Shown here in pieces: positions 23,359 through 34,699 of a stretch of DNA of 64,000 bases (within the stretch, counting starts at the first letter, position 1; every line of letters begins with the position of its first letter). The stretch spans positions 96,915-160,914 of the forward strand of contig LSRX01001372.1 in the NCBI GenBank assembly GCA_001939145.1. Reading direction: 5' to 3'. The notes under the pieces are model-generated. The model was not told the DNA's origin and did not search any database. It saw only the letters and a program-made list of their open reading frames with translations. A program made the translations under genes and the position numbers. This DNA is from Symbiodinium microadriaticum (lineage: Eukaryota; Sar; Dinophyceae; Suessiales; Symbiodiniaceae).

Positions 23359-23428
23359 TCAGGGCCCCCGGCGACTTTTCCACTCTGCCAGCTGCTTCGC
23401 CAAGCGAAGATTCTCCGCCTCGGGCCGG
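23359..23428 (-). CDS. Short coiled-coil exon
   Basis: The frame reads RPEAENLRLAKQLAEWKS before a stop. It is a short helical piece typical of the small exons in this cluster. Confidence 0.35.
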
Positions 23429-23489
23429 GCCGACGGGCCGACGTCTAGACACACACGAGGGCGTGGAGTGCGTGGGGTCTGCGTGTGTG

Positions 23490-23753
23490 TGCTGCTATGA
23501 CCCGGGCCTCGGCGGCCTCGGCCTTTTTTCGGGTCTCCTCCACGCGCTGCGCGGCCTCCGCCAGGCAGCGCTCCAGCTGCGCCTGGGCCTCGCGACGGGG
23601 GCGACAACGGCGAAAGCCGAGCCGGCGCGAGAGGGGCGGCGCTCGCGCCTTCTGCAGGGCTTGCCGCGCGGACTGTGCCCTCTGGCGCCAAAGAACCGGC
23701 GTTTCCAACCTGTCTGCACCGCTTACGGCCCAAAGCTGACGCCAATGAGCCAA
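23490..23753 (-). CDS. Coiled-coil exon, GC-rich
   Basis: The frame reads RRQRAQSARQALQKARAPPL-like sequence, then REAQAQLERCLAEAAQRVEE and TRKKAEAAEARVIAAH. This is a long Ala/Glu/Arg helix. It is very GC-rich, with all six frames partly open, so the limits are approximate. Confidence 0.45.
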
Positions 23754-24299
23754 GCAAGGCCAGGCAGCCCGGGCTCTTCATCAAGATCCCAATCGTCACT
23801 TCTCCAAAACCTGCGCATGCGGCAGGCTAGTGACTGCGACACCTCCAAGGAGTGCCCGCGGCACCCGCGCAATATCTTCCTCATCTTCGCTGCACAACTC
23901 GAGCATCCGGAGACCAGCGCCCTTAACAACGTCAGCATAGACACTGCTGCCATGGTATAGGTCTCACAAACATTGTAGTAGGTCTAGCCTGGCTTCCTCA
24001 ACTCTGTTCGTTCCAGCCCGCCTCGCTGGAGCTGCAAAGGCGCCCAGCTTTGCACTGATGTCGCCAATCCTGTCAATGCACTTCGTTTATGCTCCATACC
24101 GCCATACCTTCCATACCCTCCCCTGCACGCACTAAACAGCTACGACACATTGACATGCCGGTGCCTCCCACTGCATTCGCAGTTTTGAGTGGCCCCAGGC
24201 ATGCTTGGCACGAGCCTCCGTGCTGCATCAGCTCGAAACGACCCATGCTGACGGTTTAGCAGTAGCAGTGGCAGTGCGGTAGTGGTAGCGGTGGTTATT

Positions 24300-24365
24300 T
24301 GTCGTAGTAGTAGTAGCAGCAGCAGCAGCAGCAGCAGCGGTAGCAGTAGGAGTAGGAGTAGGAGT

Positions 24366-24415
<50 letters not shown>

Positions 24416-24416
24416 C

Positions 24417-24456
<40 letters not shown>

Positions 24457-24640
24457 CGAGGAGGAGTAGTAGTGGAATGGGTGTGACTATGAGAATGACT
24501 CTGAATATGATCATGAGTATGAGTATGACTATTACCACTACTAGTTGTAATCTCGTTGTACTACTGTTATTAGTCTTATGACTCTTATTTCTATTGTCAT
24601 TACATGTTAGGCATTATTAGTATTATTAGTATTATTAGTA
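24300..24640. repeat. Composite trinucleotide/hexanucleotide microsatellite
   Basis: AGC runs, AGGAGT and AGGAGC hexamers, then AGT runs to about 24475, and a separate ATT/TTA run at 24610-24640. It yields false poly-Leu and poly-Ser frames. Confidence 0.9.
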
Positions 24641-25824
24641 CCACTACCATCACTCTTACCTGCTATCATCCGTATGAATGCTCTGATTACTATTCTTATC
24701 AGTCTTGGTATTCTTCTTGTTCCTTCTCCTCTCTGTGCTCTTTCACGTTGCTTCCAGCTCTGTGTATTATTCTTCTCCTTCTTCCTCTTCCTCAGCCTCG
24801 TCCTCTTCCTCTTCTTCTTCTTGTTCTTGCACAGCTTCTGCCACCCGCAAAGAGTGCTAAGCTGCTCTTCCGCGTATGCTGTTGGTTTCGGCTGGGTTCT
24901 TGCTCCGGCACTTGCTTCTGCTCCTCCTGAAAGGGGCATACGAGTCAGGTCCGTTATTTGTATCCTTTGTTCCGGCTCTTTGTGTTTCTTCTCTCTCCAT
25001 CCCTGCCACTCCCCCCGGCGAAACGACCACTCTCGATCCGCCCGCCTCCAGGCTTTCCGCCGGCAGGCTTCGAGTATCTCGCTCGGACGGCACCTGTACA
25101 GATTAGCCCAGCAATGGCAAAAATCTCCCACTGTTCTAGCCAGGCAATTCGCCTCATCGGCGACAGGCGGCTGCGCAGCGCTCGCAGCAGCACCACAGGC
25201 CTGCGAGGAAGAGACAGCTTTACCCTCTGGCCTGTCCCGCTCAAAATCCATTGCAAGCCTGCAGAAGTCCGCCCAAGAGCCATGTTGCATCTCTTGCGCA
25301 GTCTGTGCCGCCTGCAAACGCTTGTGCCGTCTCGTGCCCGAAAAGGACTAACATCGCAACCGATTTCACGATCGGCACCTGTCTTCTGCCTCGGAGAGGG
25401 ACTCGGAGGTCTGGCTCTATGCTGAGAAACTTGCCACCTGACACCAGTCACATCCGGAAATATCTCCTGACTGCAGCGTCTGCTATTGCCTTTTGGCCCT
25501 GTGACCCTGTGCCTGTAGCAACTGGCGGGCGTCGCGTCTGCCACAGGCAAACCGCACCCAACCTTGAACCAAACTCATCAAAAACAATCTTGCAACATGC
25601 TGGCTTTCAAGCTTGGCTTCACACAAAACCAGGCTGATGCCACCCAGCAGGAAGGGCCACACCGGTGTCCTTAAAGCGCAAAGACGCGGCCTACGCCCGA
25701 GCTTGGCCACGAGGTTTCAGCTCTCAGTTCGTTGAACTCTCGACCACCGGCTCGGCTCCTACCACCTTGCGCTGGCCGCTGGCCACTAGCCGGCAACAAC
25801 ATACTCTGCTCACTCTACTCTTTT
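24641..25824. other. Unclear coding potential
   Basis: A minus-strand frame near 25300-24960 includes DRPEGKAVSSSQACGAAASA and FCHCWANLYRCRPSEILEAC, possibly an exon or retroelement remnant. It runs into pyrimidine-rich sequence at 24700-24830. Confidence 0.25.
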
Positions 25825-25975
25825 CCTGGACAGTTGCTGAGATGTGGCCTGAGGCCTGGGGCCCTCGCTCCGGTCGCTTTCTGAAAGGCCAATCTGTTTT
25901 GCCAGGGCCCTTGAGGGCTGCATCCTCGCCCTGTAGGCAGCGGGCCAGTTGGGCCCGTGCCTCGCACGGTCAGAG
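25825..25975 (-). CDS. Helical exon, unrecognised
   Basis: The frame reads EARAQLARCLQGEDAALKGP, then RPERGPQASGHISATVQEKS. Its composition matches the coiled-coil exons at 22.6-23.8 kb and it may be part of the same gene, upstream. Confidence 0.35.
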
Positions 25976-26339
25976 AGGCACATCGACATAGAGGCACTGC
26001 ACGTTCAGACAAACATAAACCCCTCTCTCAAAGCATCCCTTTGCTACCACCTTACTTGCTTCCCTGCTCTAGCCACTAGCCTCATCACGCTCCTCTCGCA
26101 GGTTTCCTGCTGAGTCCGCGTTTGCCGGGTCCTTCCATTGCATATCATTTCATCACGAGTGTGCCGAGGGCATACTAACGCGTGTCTGCTGCAGTCCAGA
26201 CCACCCCAGCCGACTGCCCAGCCAGGCGGTTGCGCCAAAAGCAGAGCTGGTACCAAAGAGAAGAGCAGCAGTCGCATGGCTCGCCATGGGGGTGTTGAGT
26301 TTGGAGCTGCACACGTTTAGTTGTTTCGGGGAAAGCTCA

Positions 26340-26526
26340 GGAAATCAACCAAAAACGCAAAGCTCCGACCAGGGTTGCAAGTCATGCATAAGCCTAAGCG
26401 ACATATGACGGCCTTGAGCCCAAGTGCTGACTCCAGGACCGACAATGCATTCTGGAAGCTCGTCCTCCTCGCGGCTTGGGCCTCGGCTTTCGATGTCGTC
26501 CAAGGCGACTCCCTGCTCGAGATCAC
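26340..26526 (-). CDS. Helical exon, unrecognised
   Basis: The frame reads WTTSKAEAQAARRTSFQNAL, then SVLESALGLKAVICRLG. It is Ala/Ser/Glu-rich and helical, on the same strand as its neighbours. Limits approximate. Confidence 0.3.
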
Positions 26527-27339
26527 CCCATGAAATCTAAGTCAAAGAAGCTCTGCTCATCTCTCTGATGCCCAGACACCGCCACCATGAATGAGCCCCA
26601 CCGAGAAATTCTGCAGTGGATGCTCAAGTAGGCCCCCGAGTGGCCGAGAGCAAGACTCACGCCAAACCAGGGCCAGCGGCCATGCAAGCCAACTCTTACC
26701 AAACCCGAAGAAAGTGCCCGGTGCCTAGCCGACAAGTGAGTCCGTGAGTCTCCTGCGCTTCAAACCAAGCGTTGCCTACAGCGCAAAGGCACTGCTAGTC
26801 ATAGTCGGAAGCTCCTCAGAAGACCAGGGGTTGCAATTCACCTCGGCAGCACCGTGAAAAGAGGCTGAGGGATGCAAGGCGAGGGAAGGCGGCAACACGA
26901 AACTTTCAGACTTTCAAACGGAGACCCAACACGCACCGGGGCTGGTAAGGCGAGATGCTGAGTCCTGCTGATTAATGATTGAGACGTCTTTAGGAGTTGC
27001 GCCTGAATCTCGTGCCTTCTGGCATTTTACCGAACCTAGGCTGCCAGTCGTCTACGCAACAGTAGACGGACGCCTTGACCAAGCAGAAGGTTCCAGGAGA
27101 GCCGTTGTCTCATATTTGCTACTTCGCTCCGCCTTTTGCCCAGGGTCGGTCCCAGCAAATCTGCAACGAGCAGCAAGCATTTCTGCAAAGCAAGAGGCCG
27201 CAAGAAATCCCGCAGCGGCTTGGTGACGGCGGCCCGCGCAGGCACGGCATGGCAGATTCATATTTCGTTGAGTTTCTGCTGAGGTCCCACTACGGGTGTC
27301 GAAAGCAATACTGTGCAAGAAATGGTGTGGCATCACAGG

Positions 27340-27428
27340 CTACATGAGCCGACTCTCTGAAAGCGTCGGCCTTTGTCTTGGCTTCCTTTGCCGTGCTCTT
27401 TGCGGGCTTGTGGAGGGCGGCTTTGCGA
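27340..27428 (-). CDS. Lys/Ala-rich helical exon
   Basis: The frame reads LHKPAKSTAKEAKTKADAFR, then ESAHVA. It is a short charged helix, possibly another piece of the long coiled-coil gene downstream. Confidence 0.35.
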
Positions 27429-27429
27429 G

Positions 27430-30125
27430 TGCCAACAACAGGCAGCCGCCATCACTCGACATGAACCGTCACGGGAACGCCGTCCGCCTGACCCAGCTGA
27501 CGGTAGAGCGGCACGATATCGCCTGACAAGAGCAACAGTGCGCAGCTTTTTGTGACTAGCGATAAACCCTCGCACTTGTCCACATTTCTCGGAGTTGGCT
27601 TGGGGTGGGAAATCCGGTGCTCCGCCACTGCCCTCTCGATTGGGTTTTTGATGCTTCTGCCAGCACGTGCGCGCGATGTGCACGTTCGCCGAGTGCTCTG
27701 TTGGCAGGGCAGAAAGCAGCCTGGCACCAGCCCCCGAGAATGTCGGAGTCACGCACCGGCACCATCAACTTAGAGACATTGATTCGTCTTCGTAACTCTT
27801 GTAAACTAAGCTTTTGCCTCCAACATTTTCGGAGAGCTCACAGGCTGCAAATGGCTGCAACTCAGTACCAGTGCACTGACATACACGCTCTCTGTACAGC
27901 TCCAGATTCAACGCGACAGCTGATGGTACACACAGCACAAAGTGGGCCACGGCCGGGGAGTTGTCCTCTACCCAAGCCCGAAATCAAAGAGGATGAAACG
28001 CCACCTTGCAGAACTGCGAACACTGCGAAGTAGAAAACATGACTCTCCCTGCCTCCACCAGCACCAGTTCAGCCAAAGCGACAAAGGCGGCCTCCGAGAA
28101 AACCAGATCAGGCCTGGGAGAACACCCAAAGAGGCGAAGGCACAGCCCCCCCGCTTTGAGAATCACGCCCGCGAGCGCCCCTGCACCGATACTGAGCAGG
28201 GTGAAGCCAAGGACCCCCTCCCAAACATCCCAGAGGTCCCTGACCAGGCACAGCGAGGCGAGTGCAAAGGCACTCCTGCTCTTTCACATTCAAAAGGCCT
28301 CTCTTCTGCTGGCTCGACCGGCCCAGGCCCTCGGACAAGTGCTCCAAAAGGGCCGTGCACTGCACATCTCATTTCGGCCTGGGCCACCTTGGAACATCTG
28401 GTTCAACTGGTTTAACATCTCCTCCGCAAATAGGCGACGGAGGTAGGAAGTGGTCACTCACCAGGAGTAGCTTCTTAACATAGATTGGTTTCTGATTCAG
28501 TCCTTCCATACCCTTCAAAAAACAATGGGATGATCTAAGCCTGCATGACATAGCAGAGACGACACTCTAGCTAAAGTGCACAACATATGTTCTTAGAGTT
28601 TGTTCTCTTCGATGTGTTCTGACAAACGCTTGGGCTTCACAAGGCTACTCTTTCACCACTGACAGAGACATTGGACTGTTCAGGGCACCGCTTGCTGTCC
28701 TCCAAGTCCGCGAAATTGTTGGCATCCATGTGGTCCTACACAGTTTGGGGCAGAGGTCAGGTCTTGCATAGAGTTCCTTGGTCTGTGACACCGCGGCCTC
28801 GTCGGGCCCGTCGGCATCACGAGCAAAAGCCGAGTCCTGTTCACCCTAACATGTCTTGCAAAAGGATTGTATGCCTCATCCTGCCGTATTCTGCACTCCT
28901 GCTCTGATCGGCCAATGGCCTACAAAAGGCCTTCGCAAGATCGGCTAGCTGCGATTGACTATGCTTGCCATGTTCAGTCTACTATTTGGCATGTCATCTG
29001 GTTCTGTATGCCTCTGGAGTCCTGGATGCCGAAGCTGTCGTAAAGCTTCCGGCGCGTTGGATCCGCCAAAAGCTCGTGTGCCTGTTGATCACTGCCGCGA
29101 TGTGGCGCAAGCTAGAGAAGGCTGAAGTGAACTCCACAAAAGCCCACCTCAGCAAGCTGCTTGAAGCTCTCCTGCGATGAAGCTCTGTGTGCACAGGCAC
29201 GCGCACTGCGGCGCACTGCGACCTCTGACGGATTGAGAAAAACGAGGATCCGTCGGCCTCGGCGGCCTCTTTCTCGGCATCGGGCACCTGGCCAGTGATC
29301 CGCTGTGCGAAGCGGCCCCCGGGCCCGCCGCCCCGCCATGCCCCGCCTTGTCTGGATGATGAACTCGAGCCTCTCACGACACTTCCCCGCGTCTGCTCGT
29401 TTTATGACAGCCCGACAGATCAAGCCTTCTGCCGCCATGCACGCTCAATGGTTCGCGGAGATGCGTCCTGCGAGATTGCGAGCGTCTTTAGATTTGACGA
29501 AGTTTCCTTTAGTCGCCTGACTCCTCTCCTGCTTGCAGTTGAACTGCAGCTATTCTGCACACCAAACCCTAGATGTCTGGATACATGATCTGCAAGGGGA
29601 CATGTTAGTCCCTGGAGACGCCAAGGATGGTGTAGGGGCACGTAGAACTGCCAAGATGTTGGCAAGCAACATCAATCAAGGCAGCCACGACTTCGTTACT
29701 GGCCTGGACGAGCTGCCATTTGCCATGCCCAATGCTACGAACGGACAAACCTATGCCCTACTTTGCGCGTTGCTAGTCTGCTGTTGCAGATTCACAAGGG
29801 TGAGCATACTGTGAGAATCCACAGTTCGGAGTACTGCTATCTACCTGGCACGTAGATAGTTGACGTGCTTGGCGGCTTGGTACTTAAGCTGCCTTTGGCT
29901 TAAACATCACATTGCAACGGCCCTCAGATTGACGAGCATCAGCTGCGACACTGCTGTGCCAACGGGCATGTGGCATCCCATTGCCATGGCGAGATTTGCC
30001 GGATTGGGCTGCATTGATCCGAGTCCAGCTAAAGCAACCACAGCAGCCCTTTGCCTGTACAGGGCACATGCGTGGTAGTGCTGGGCAATCTGCAAGACAT
30101 GAACTCCAGAAACTGGAGTGGTAGT
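27430..30125. other. Scattered weak minus-strand coding signal
   Basis: Possible exon pieces are LFAEEMLNQLNQMFQ near 28430-28385 and RITGQVPDAEKEAAEADGSS near 29310-29240. None could be assembled into a gene. Confidence 0.3.
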
Positions 30126-31434
30126 CTACTGCCCGGAGCTTCTCACATCTCGGCGGAGCATGAACAAGACTTTCTGCACATATGCCTCGAGCCATGAACT
30201 GTAAGGCATGCCGGCAATCCACTCCTGACAGGGCATGGGCTCTGAGAGGGCACCTGCAAATTATTAATTGAAACCGCCCCTAAAGCCCACTCTCTCGCAG
30301 CAAGAAATCTTCCCCGAGCCCTTGTCCGCGGGAAGTTGGCTGAAACCCAGGCGACACCCAAGGAGCGCACCAGCGACGGCTCCATTGGTGTCTGCATCTC
30401 CACCGGCCAAGACCAACTCGTTCAGGACTTTGCGAAAAAGCTGGCCTGAAGTGCCTGAAGTGCCCTGGGCACCCACGGACTGCTTCAAGGCCCATAGACC
30501 AGCACCAAGACATTTGAACGTGAAGCCGATTGTCTTCCGATCGTCCAAGGCCAGATCTTTCAACTCTTTGGCCTCCGCATGCCGCTGCAGTTCCTGCCTC
30601 TCCATGTCGCCAAGGCTGCCCTGTGCTTTTTCCAGCGCCGGTTGCACTACCGACTCTACGATGTCCGAAGAGTCCTCTCCGCGCAGAAGTCGACTCACAC
30701 AGAGAGCAACTGCAACGCAGCTGGCCACACATCTCGGTTCTGCATGAGTTGTGAGGCAAAGCGTCTCTGCGGCTGCCGCCACGGTGTCTTCACACCAGAA
30801 ATGTGGGATGCCCGCAACTGCGGTCCTCACAAAAGCTGAAGGATTTTTGTGACGCTTAACGACAGCACCAAGTCGCAAAGAACCGGCACACGCTCAGCTC
30901 TAGGTGGCAAACTGTGCAGTCTACGTGTATCCTACGGCTCAGAGGAGCTCAGGAGGATAGTAGTGACCAAGAAAAGTGACACGTATCAACAAAGCTCCTC
31001 ATGACGCCTCCGTTAGAAGGAATGCCTGCAGAGTGCGCTGCCGCCGCAGTGTGCGGGGATGCAGCAAAGCTGGGGTCATTCAGAACCGCCTTCGTGGTTT
31101 GTCCCAGACCTGCGGCCGATTGATCTCCTAGCTCTGGAAAGCCCGAGGTCCGCCAGGACAACAGGCGCATGGCAAAGTCGCAGGGATCCGCATGGCCACC
31201 AGAATGCAAGAGCGACTGCATCATCAGCACCTGCTGGTCGGTGTCGTCGGTCCAATCCCCTGCACACCACATCATTCGGTGTTCATCTGGGAACACAGCC
31301 CGTCCAGGGCGAAAGTCTGCGTCTTCTCCATAAAACTCTTTTGATTCCGCTGCAGACAGAAACTCCGTTGCCAGCCCGGCAGCATCTCCCAGAGCTGCAC
31401 CGAACAGAGTCCCTCGCACTCGGTCTGCCAGCAC
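30126..31434 (-). CDS. ADP-ribosylglycohydrolase (ARH/DraG family), three resolved exons
   Basis: Exon 31434-30998 starts after a CAG acceptor and encodes DRVRGTLFGAALGDAAGLA, then GDWTDDTDQ (metal-binding TDD motif) and IPSNGGVMR. Exon 30825-30330 continues TAVAGIPHFWCEDTVAAA, HAEPRCVASC, GFTFKCLGAGLWAL and GGDADTNGAVAGALLG, the second metal-binding motif. Exon 30224-30126 encodes EWIAGMPYSSW and ends at a TAG. The family removes ADP-ribose from proteins using two Mg ions bound by these motifs, and both are intact. Intron 1 (172 nt) appears to use a GA donor with TGAGGA repeated at both ends. Intron 2 (105 nt) uses a GC donor. The domain is complete from its first helix to the C-terminal helix. 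The 5' end may be the exon at 31540-31789. Confidence 0.9.
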
Positions 31435-31539
31435 CTGCATCAAACTCAAGATGTCGGCGCGAAGCTGTGCTACCAGTAAGACTCTGCTACATGTTTGAAA
31501 GGATACGGGTGCCGCAGGTTTCCGATTAGCAAGCACGAT

Positions 31540-31789
31540 TGATTTTCATTTCTGGCCGTTGTGCCTCTCGGCTGAGGCGCGTGGCATCTAGAGGTGGCTC
31601 CTGCCACATCGGGAAGCGCAAGGCTTCGATGTCGGCCTTGGCCTTGAGCAACTCTGCTGCTCCGATGGGCGTCAGAAACTGTCGACGCAGCCGCTCGAAG
31701 GCCTCCTGACGCTCCCGAGCGCTTGCTGCATGCGCCTTGAGGGCGCGCAGGTCCGAGTCGACGCTCGGCGTGCTCTTTGAGGCTCCCAT
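31540..31789 (-). CDS. N-terminal or linker exon beginning MGASKSTPS, upstream of the glycohydrolase
   Basis: From an ATG at 31789 the frame reads MGASKSTPSVDSDLRALK and continues as a charged helix rich in Arg, Glu and Ala, then LTPIGAAELLKAKADIEALR and FPMWQEPP, before a stop at 31526. Met-Gly-x-x-x-Ser at the start fits an N-myristoylation signal. It could be the first exon of the glycohydrolase (next exon at 31434) or the last exon of the kinase-like gene upstream. An internal acceptor would also fit the kinase exon phase. I could not decide which, and the donor is not fixed. Confidence 0.45.
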
Positions 31790-31870
31790 GGCGGCAACGG
31801 GCAGCGCTCTGAGCCCACCCGACCCAGTCCCGACCCCATGCGCAAGCAAGCTAGACGTCACAGAACGAGC

Positions 31871-32682
31871 CTCCTTTGGCAAAGACCTGAAAGATCATGG
31901 CGTGCCATCGCGTGACGTCCTCGCGGTACCTCCGCGGGGCAGGAAGCCGCGGCGCTGCCGCGGCGCGCTCTTTTCCCCGTTTCGGGCCTCTCCCAGGTCT
32001 CCAGCAGCCGCTCCCAGGAGCCGCGCAAGCCCTTGGCCGGGCCTCGGCTCTGGGGGGCAGCGGCCAGCACCATTCCCCGCCTTTCCTACGAAGTCCCTCC
32101 TCCTTTTTTAGGGTTTTTTTCCAAACTGAGAGAGAGACGCCGAAGTTACCGAAGGCCAAGCGGCCCCAGGATTCGCGGCTGGCTAGGGCCGAGCTGCACA
32201 GCAGCTCCAAAGCGGTGAGGCCTCTGCCGTTGTTGCGTGGCAACAGCACAGTCATGAAGAGTGAATAGTATGTGAAGAGTGTATGTAAAGGCCCCGTGCC
32301 GAGGCCCACGACGTCCAGCTTGGTTTTGTACTGCGAGCAGAGCTCCCTCTTGGCCGATGTCTCCTGCGGCAGGCGGGTGAAGGACTCATGAAATCACGAC
32401 ACTGCACCACACTCCTCGGGACCACAGAAACTCATGACCTGAGCGTGCCAAGTCAGAGACCGTAAAGCCGCAGAAATCCGAACTGAGGCCCGGAGCAAAG
32501 GAGCTGGTCGCCCAGTAACGGCAGTCGCCCGCCACATCGGAGTGTGGCCAGCGCTGCGGCCTACGCTCATCGCCACACATCGCCACTGGCCAAAGCTCCC
32601 CAAAGCAGATGCGAGACTTCTCGGACAGCGGCCAGGTCGCCGCATCCACGGCCAGGCCGAAATCCAGGAGCCAGAACCGAGC
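31871..32682 (-). CDS. Divergent protein-kinase C-lobe, five exons (5' part missing)
   Basis: The first exon I can place starts at 32682 after a clean pyrimidine-CAG acceptor and reads FWLLDFGLAVDA, containing the kinase DFG loop. It then gives DVAGDCRYWAT, matching the activation-segment end where typical kinases have GTxxYxxPE. Later exons, about 32384-32300, 32221-32184, 32049-31988 and 31929-31871, join into KTKLDVVGLGLTALELL (family DxWxxGxxxxE), then GSWERLLETWERYRED and RWHAMIFQVFAKG. Three of the introns (78, 134 and 58 nt) fit GC donors and AG acceptors with phases that agree. No HRD catalytic loop was found upstream, and the APE/SPE motif is altered. It may be an unusual or inactive kinase of a kind common in dinoflagellates. 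Confidence 0.65.
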
Positions 32683-33799
32683 CTGAGGACCACAAGAATG
32701 GACTTTGGCGGCGAACCGGGACTGGCTTCTTGCAGCCTTCGCAGCCTGCAAATTGCATGGCAGCGCTGCCTCCCTTCCAGTCAGGTTTTTATGAGTGCTG
32801 CTGAATCTGAACAAACTGATGTTTCACTGACTCGTCATTCGAGACCTCGTCTAGTCGTGGCACCTTCCACTACTCTGGATGCTTCTCCCGAAGTCACCCA
32901 AGAAACCTGAAAGGTTCTCGGAAGCTCGGTCGACTTTTGTTAGCAAATTTGAACGAAGGGCCCAAGGTTGGGTGGTATCCAAAAGGCTCTGCGGCTGCAT
33001 CCGCCATAGGCACTCACTACCAGCAGCTGCTCAGCAGCCCCGATGATCATGCTTGCGCGCGCCCGTCCCCCCAGCAAGGGGTATTTTTCAGAGAGATTTT
33101 CTCTCGGCCTCAGGGTGCCAGCGACGCTTTTTCTTGCAGGCTCCCAAGCCCGCGGCCCGCTTGGATGTCTCCTGCATCGGGAAGCCCACGGGGCCCACGG
33201 TGAACCAGCTCCCTACGGCCCGCCCTGGCTCTGCCTCAACGTCGCTGCAGGGCATCAAGCGACCGCCGTCCAGGGCATCGCTCAAGAGCACGTTGTGCTG
33301 GCGCGTTGTTGCGCGAGTGAATCAAGCAGACTGGGAACCAAATTCTGCATGAGAGCCACAACTCAAGCTACACACCTGTTACGGACTACGGAGCAGTCTG
33401 AGCACCCTGCCGAGTTTACATCCCGGTGCCATGCATGCGGTGCGAGCCGTTCAAGGGTGGGTCCCAGCTGCCTGTGATGCGAGCTCTGGTTGAAAGCAAA
33501 GCAAATGGCGCCAAAGGCATGTCCCCCATCCCTGGCACGCGATTGCTTGATGTGGTTGCTTCATCCGTTACAGTTACACTGCTGTTGAAATGACTGACAG
33601 AACGAGAAAGGATTGTCAATGATTGTCGGGTACCAGCCGAACTAAGCACCACTCTAGCCACCTTTCGATCTACCAAGATCTGCGAAAACAGGACCGGAGG
33701 CTCGAAGATCGACTAGAATGATGTGCGCCCTGGCTACGAACTCACTACGGCCGAAAGACCTGCAAATCCAACAAACGCAAGCGAACAAATTATCTGCCC

Positions 33800-34665
33800 C
33801 TGCCCCGACATCCATTCATGAGGTGCAAATCTCTCCAGAAAGGGCGCCTGATCAATGCCATTGCGAGCGCCTCGAAGACTCCCAGAAAGCCATCAGAGCT
33901 TTCTGCAGAAAACTGCGGACTCCACATCCGGGCGGCAGACGCAGCCACGGCGCACGGCACTGGGGCCGTCCTTGGTCGGCACTTCGTTGAGACAGGGCTT
34001 GCTTGCAGGGCGCATGGAGGACAGGGAAGCACGCTCCTCACTCCTCTGCGCAACAGCTCTCTCTTCTTCCACTCTCTCTGCTCTCCTCTGCCTGGTTCGG
34101 CGGCGGCGCACGCCGCAGCCAGGCGTCCAAGCACTCGCCAGGGAGCCGGGCCATGGCCTCGGGGCCCCCGGGCCGACGCAACCGAAGGCGCCATTTTTGT
34201 ATCGGAGAAAGCATATGCCATCAGATGCCATCCTGTGCCTATGCCGCTTCAGCAAAATTGACAATCGTAATCCATCTTACCACGGCATGACACCGGGTTG
34301 CATCACGATTTCGTTTAGACTCTTGGTGCTCCACCAGGCAAACTCGCCAGCCGTCCTCCTTCTGATCCACCTGCAAACAGCAACGAGGCGTGCTTGCAGA
34401 AAGAAGCTGGCGTCTGCCGTCTGCCCACAGCTCCAAGCCTTGTGGCCGAAGTAGCGCGGAATGCGCATCGGGGCCTGCAACGCCAGCTCAGGCTTCATCC
34501 TTGCACACGCTGCTAGGACCTGCTGGGATCTTGCGGCCTCTCGTCCGTCGCTGGCCGCCTCCTTGAAGCGCTCGAGCAAGCTCACCTTCGCAGTCACCAC
34601 CAAACCCTTCAGGGCATTTCCGGTATCCTTCCTCGCCTCGAAAAGGGCCTGCTCCAAATCTGCCT
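33800..34665 (-). CDS. Unrecognised multi-exon gene piece
   Basis: At 34660-34385 the frame reads EQALFEARKDTGNALKGLVV, TAKVSLLERFKEAASDGREA and MRIPRYFGHKAWSCGQTADA, clearly protein-like. In another frame at about 34380-34290 comes VDQKEDGWRVCLVEHQESKR. At 33900-33810 comes AESSDGFLGVFEALAMALIR, then RPFWRDLHLMNG. The order on the minus strand and the changes of frame suit exons of one gene. No family recognised. Confidence 0.4.
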
Positions 34666-34699
34666 AGCTCAGGGCGTGAGCGCCAGGTCCGAAGAGATT

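Noticed and set aside
24140-24538. Poly-Leu minus-strand ORF that looks like a membrane protein
   Set aside because: It is a translation of trinucleotide repeats. The plus strand gives poly-Ser over the same bases.
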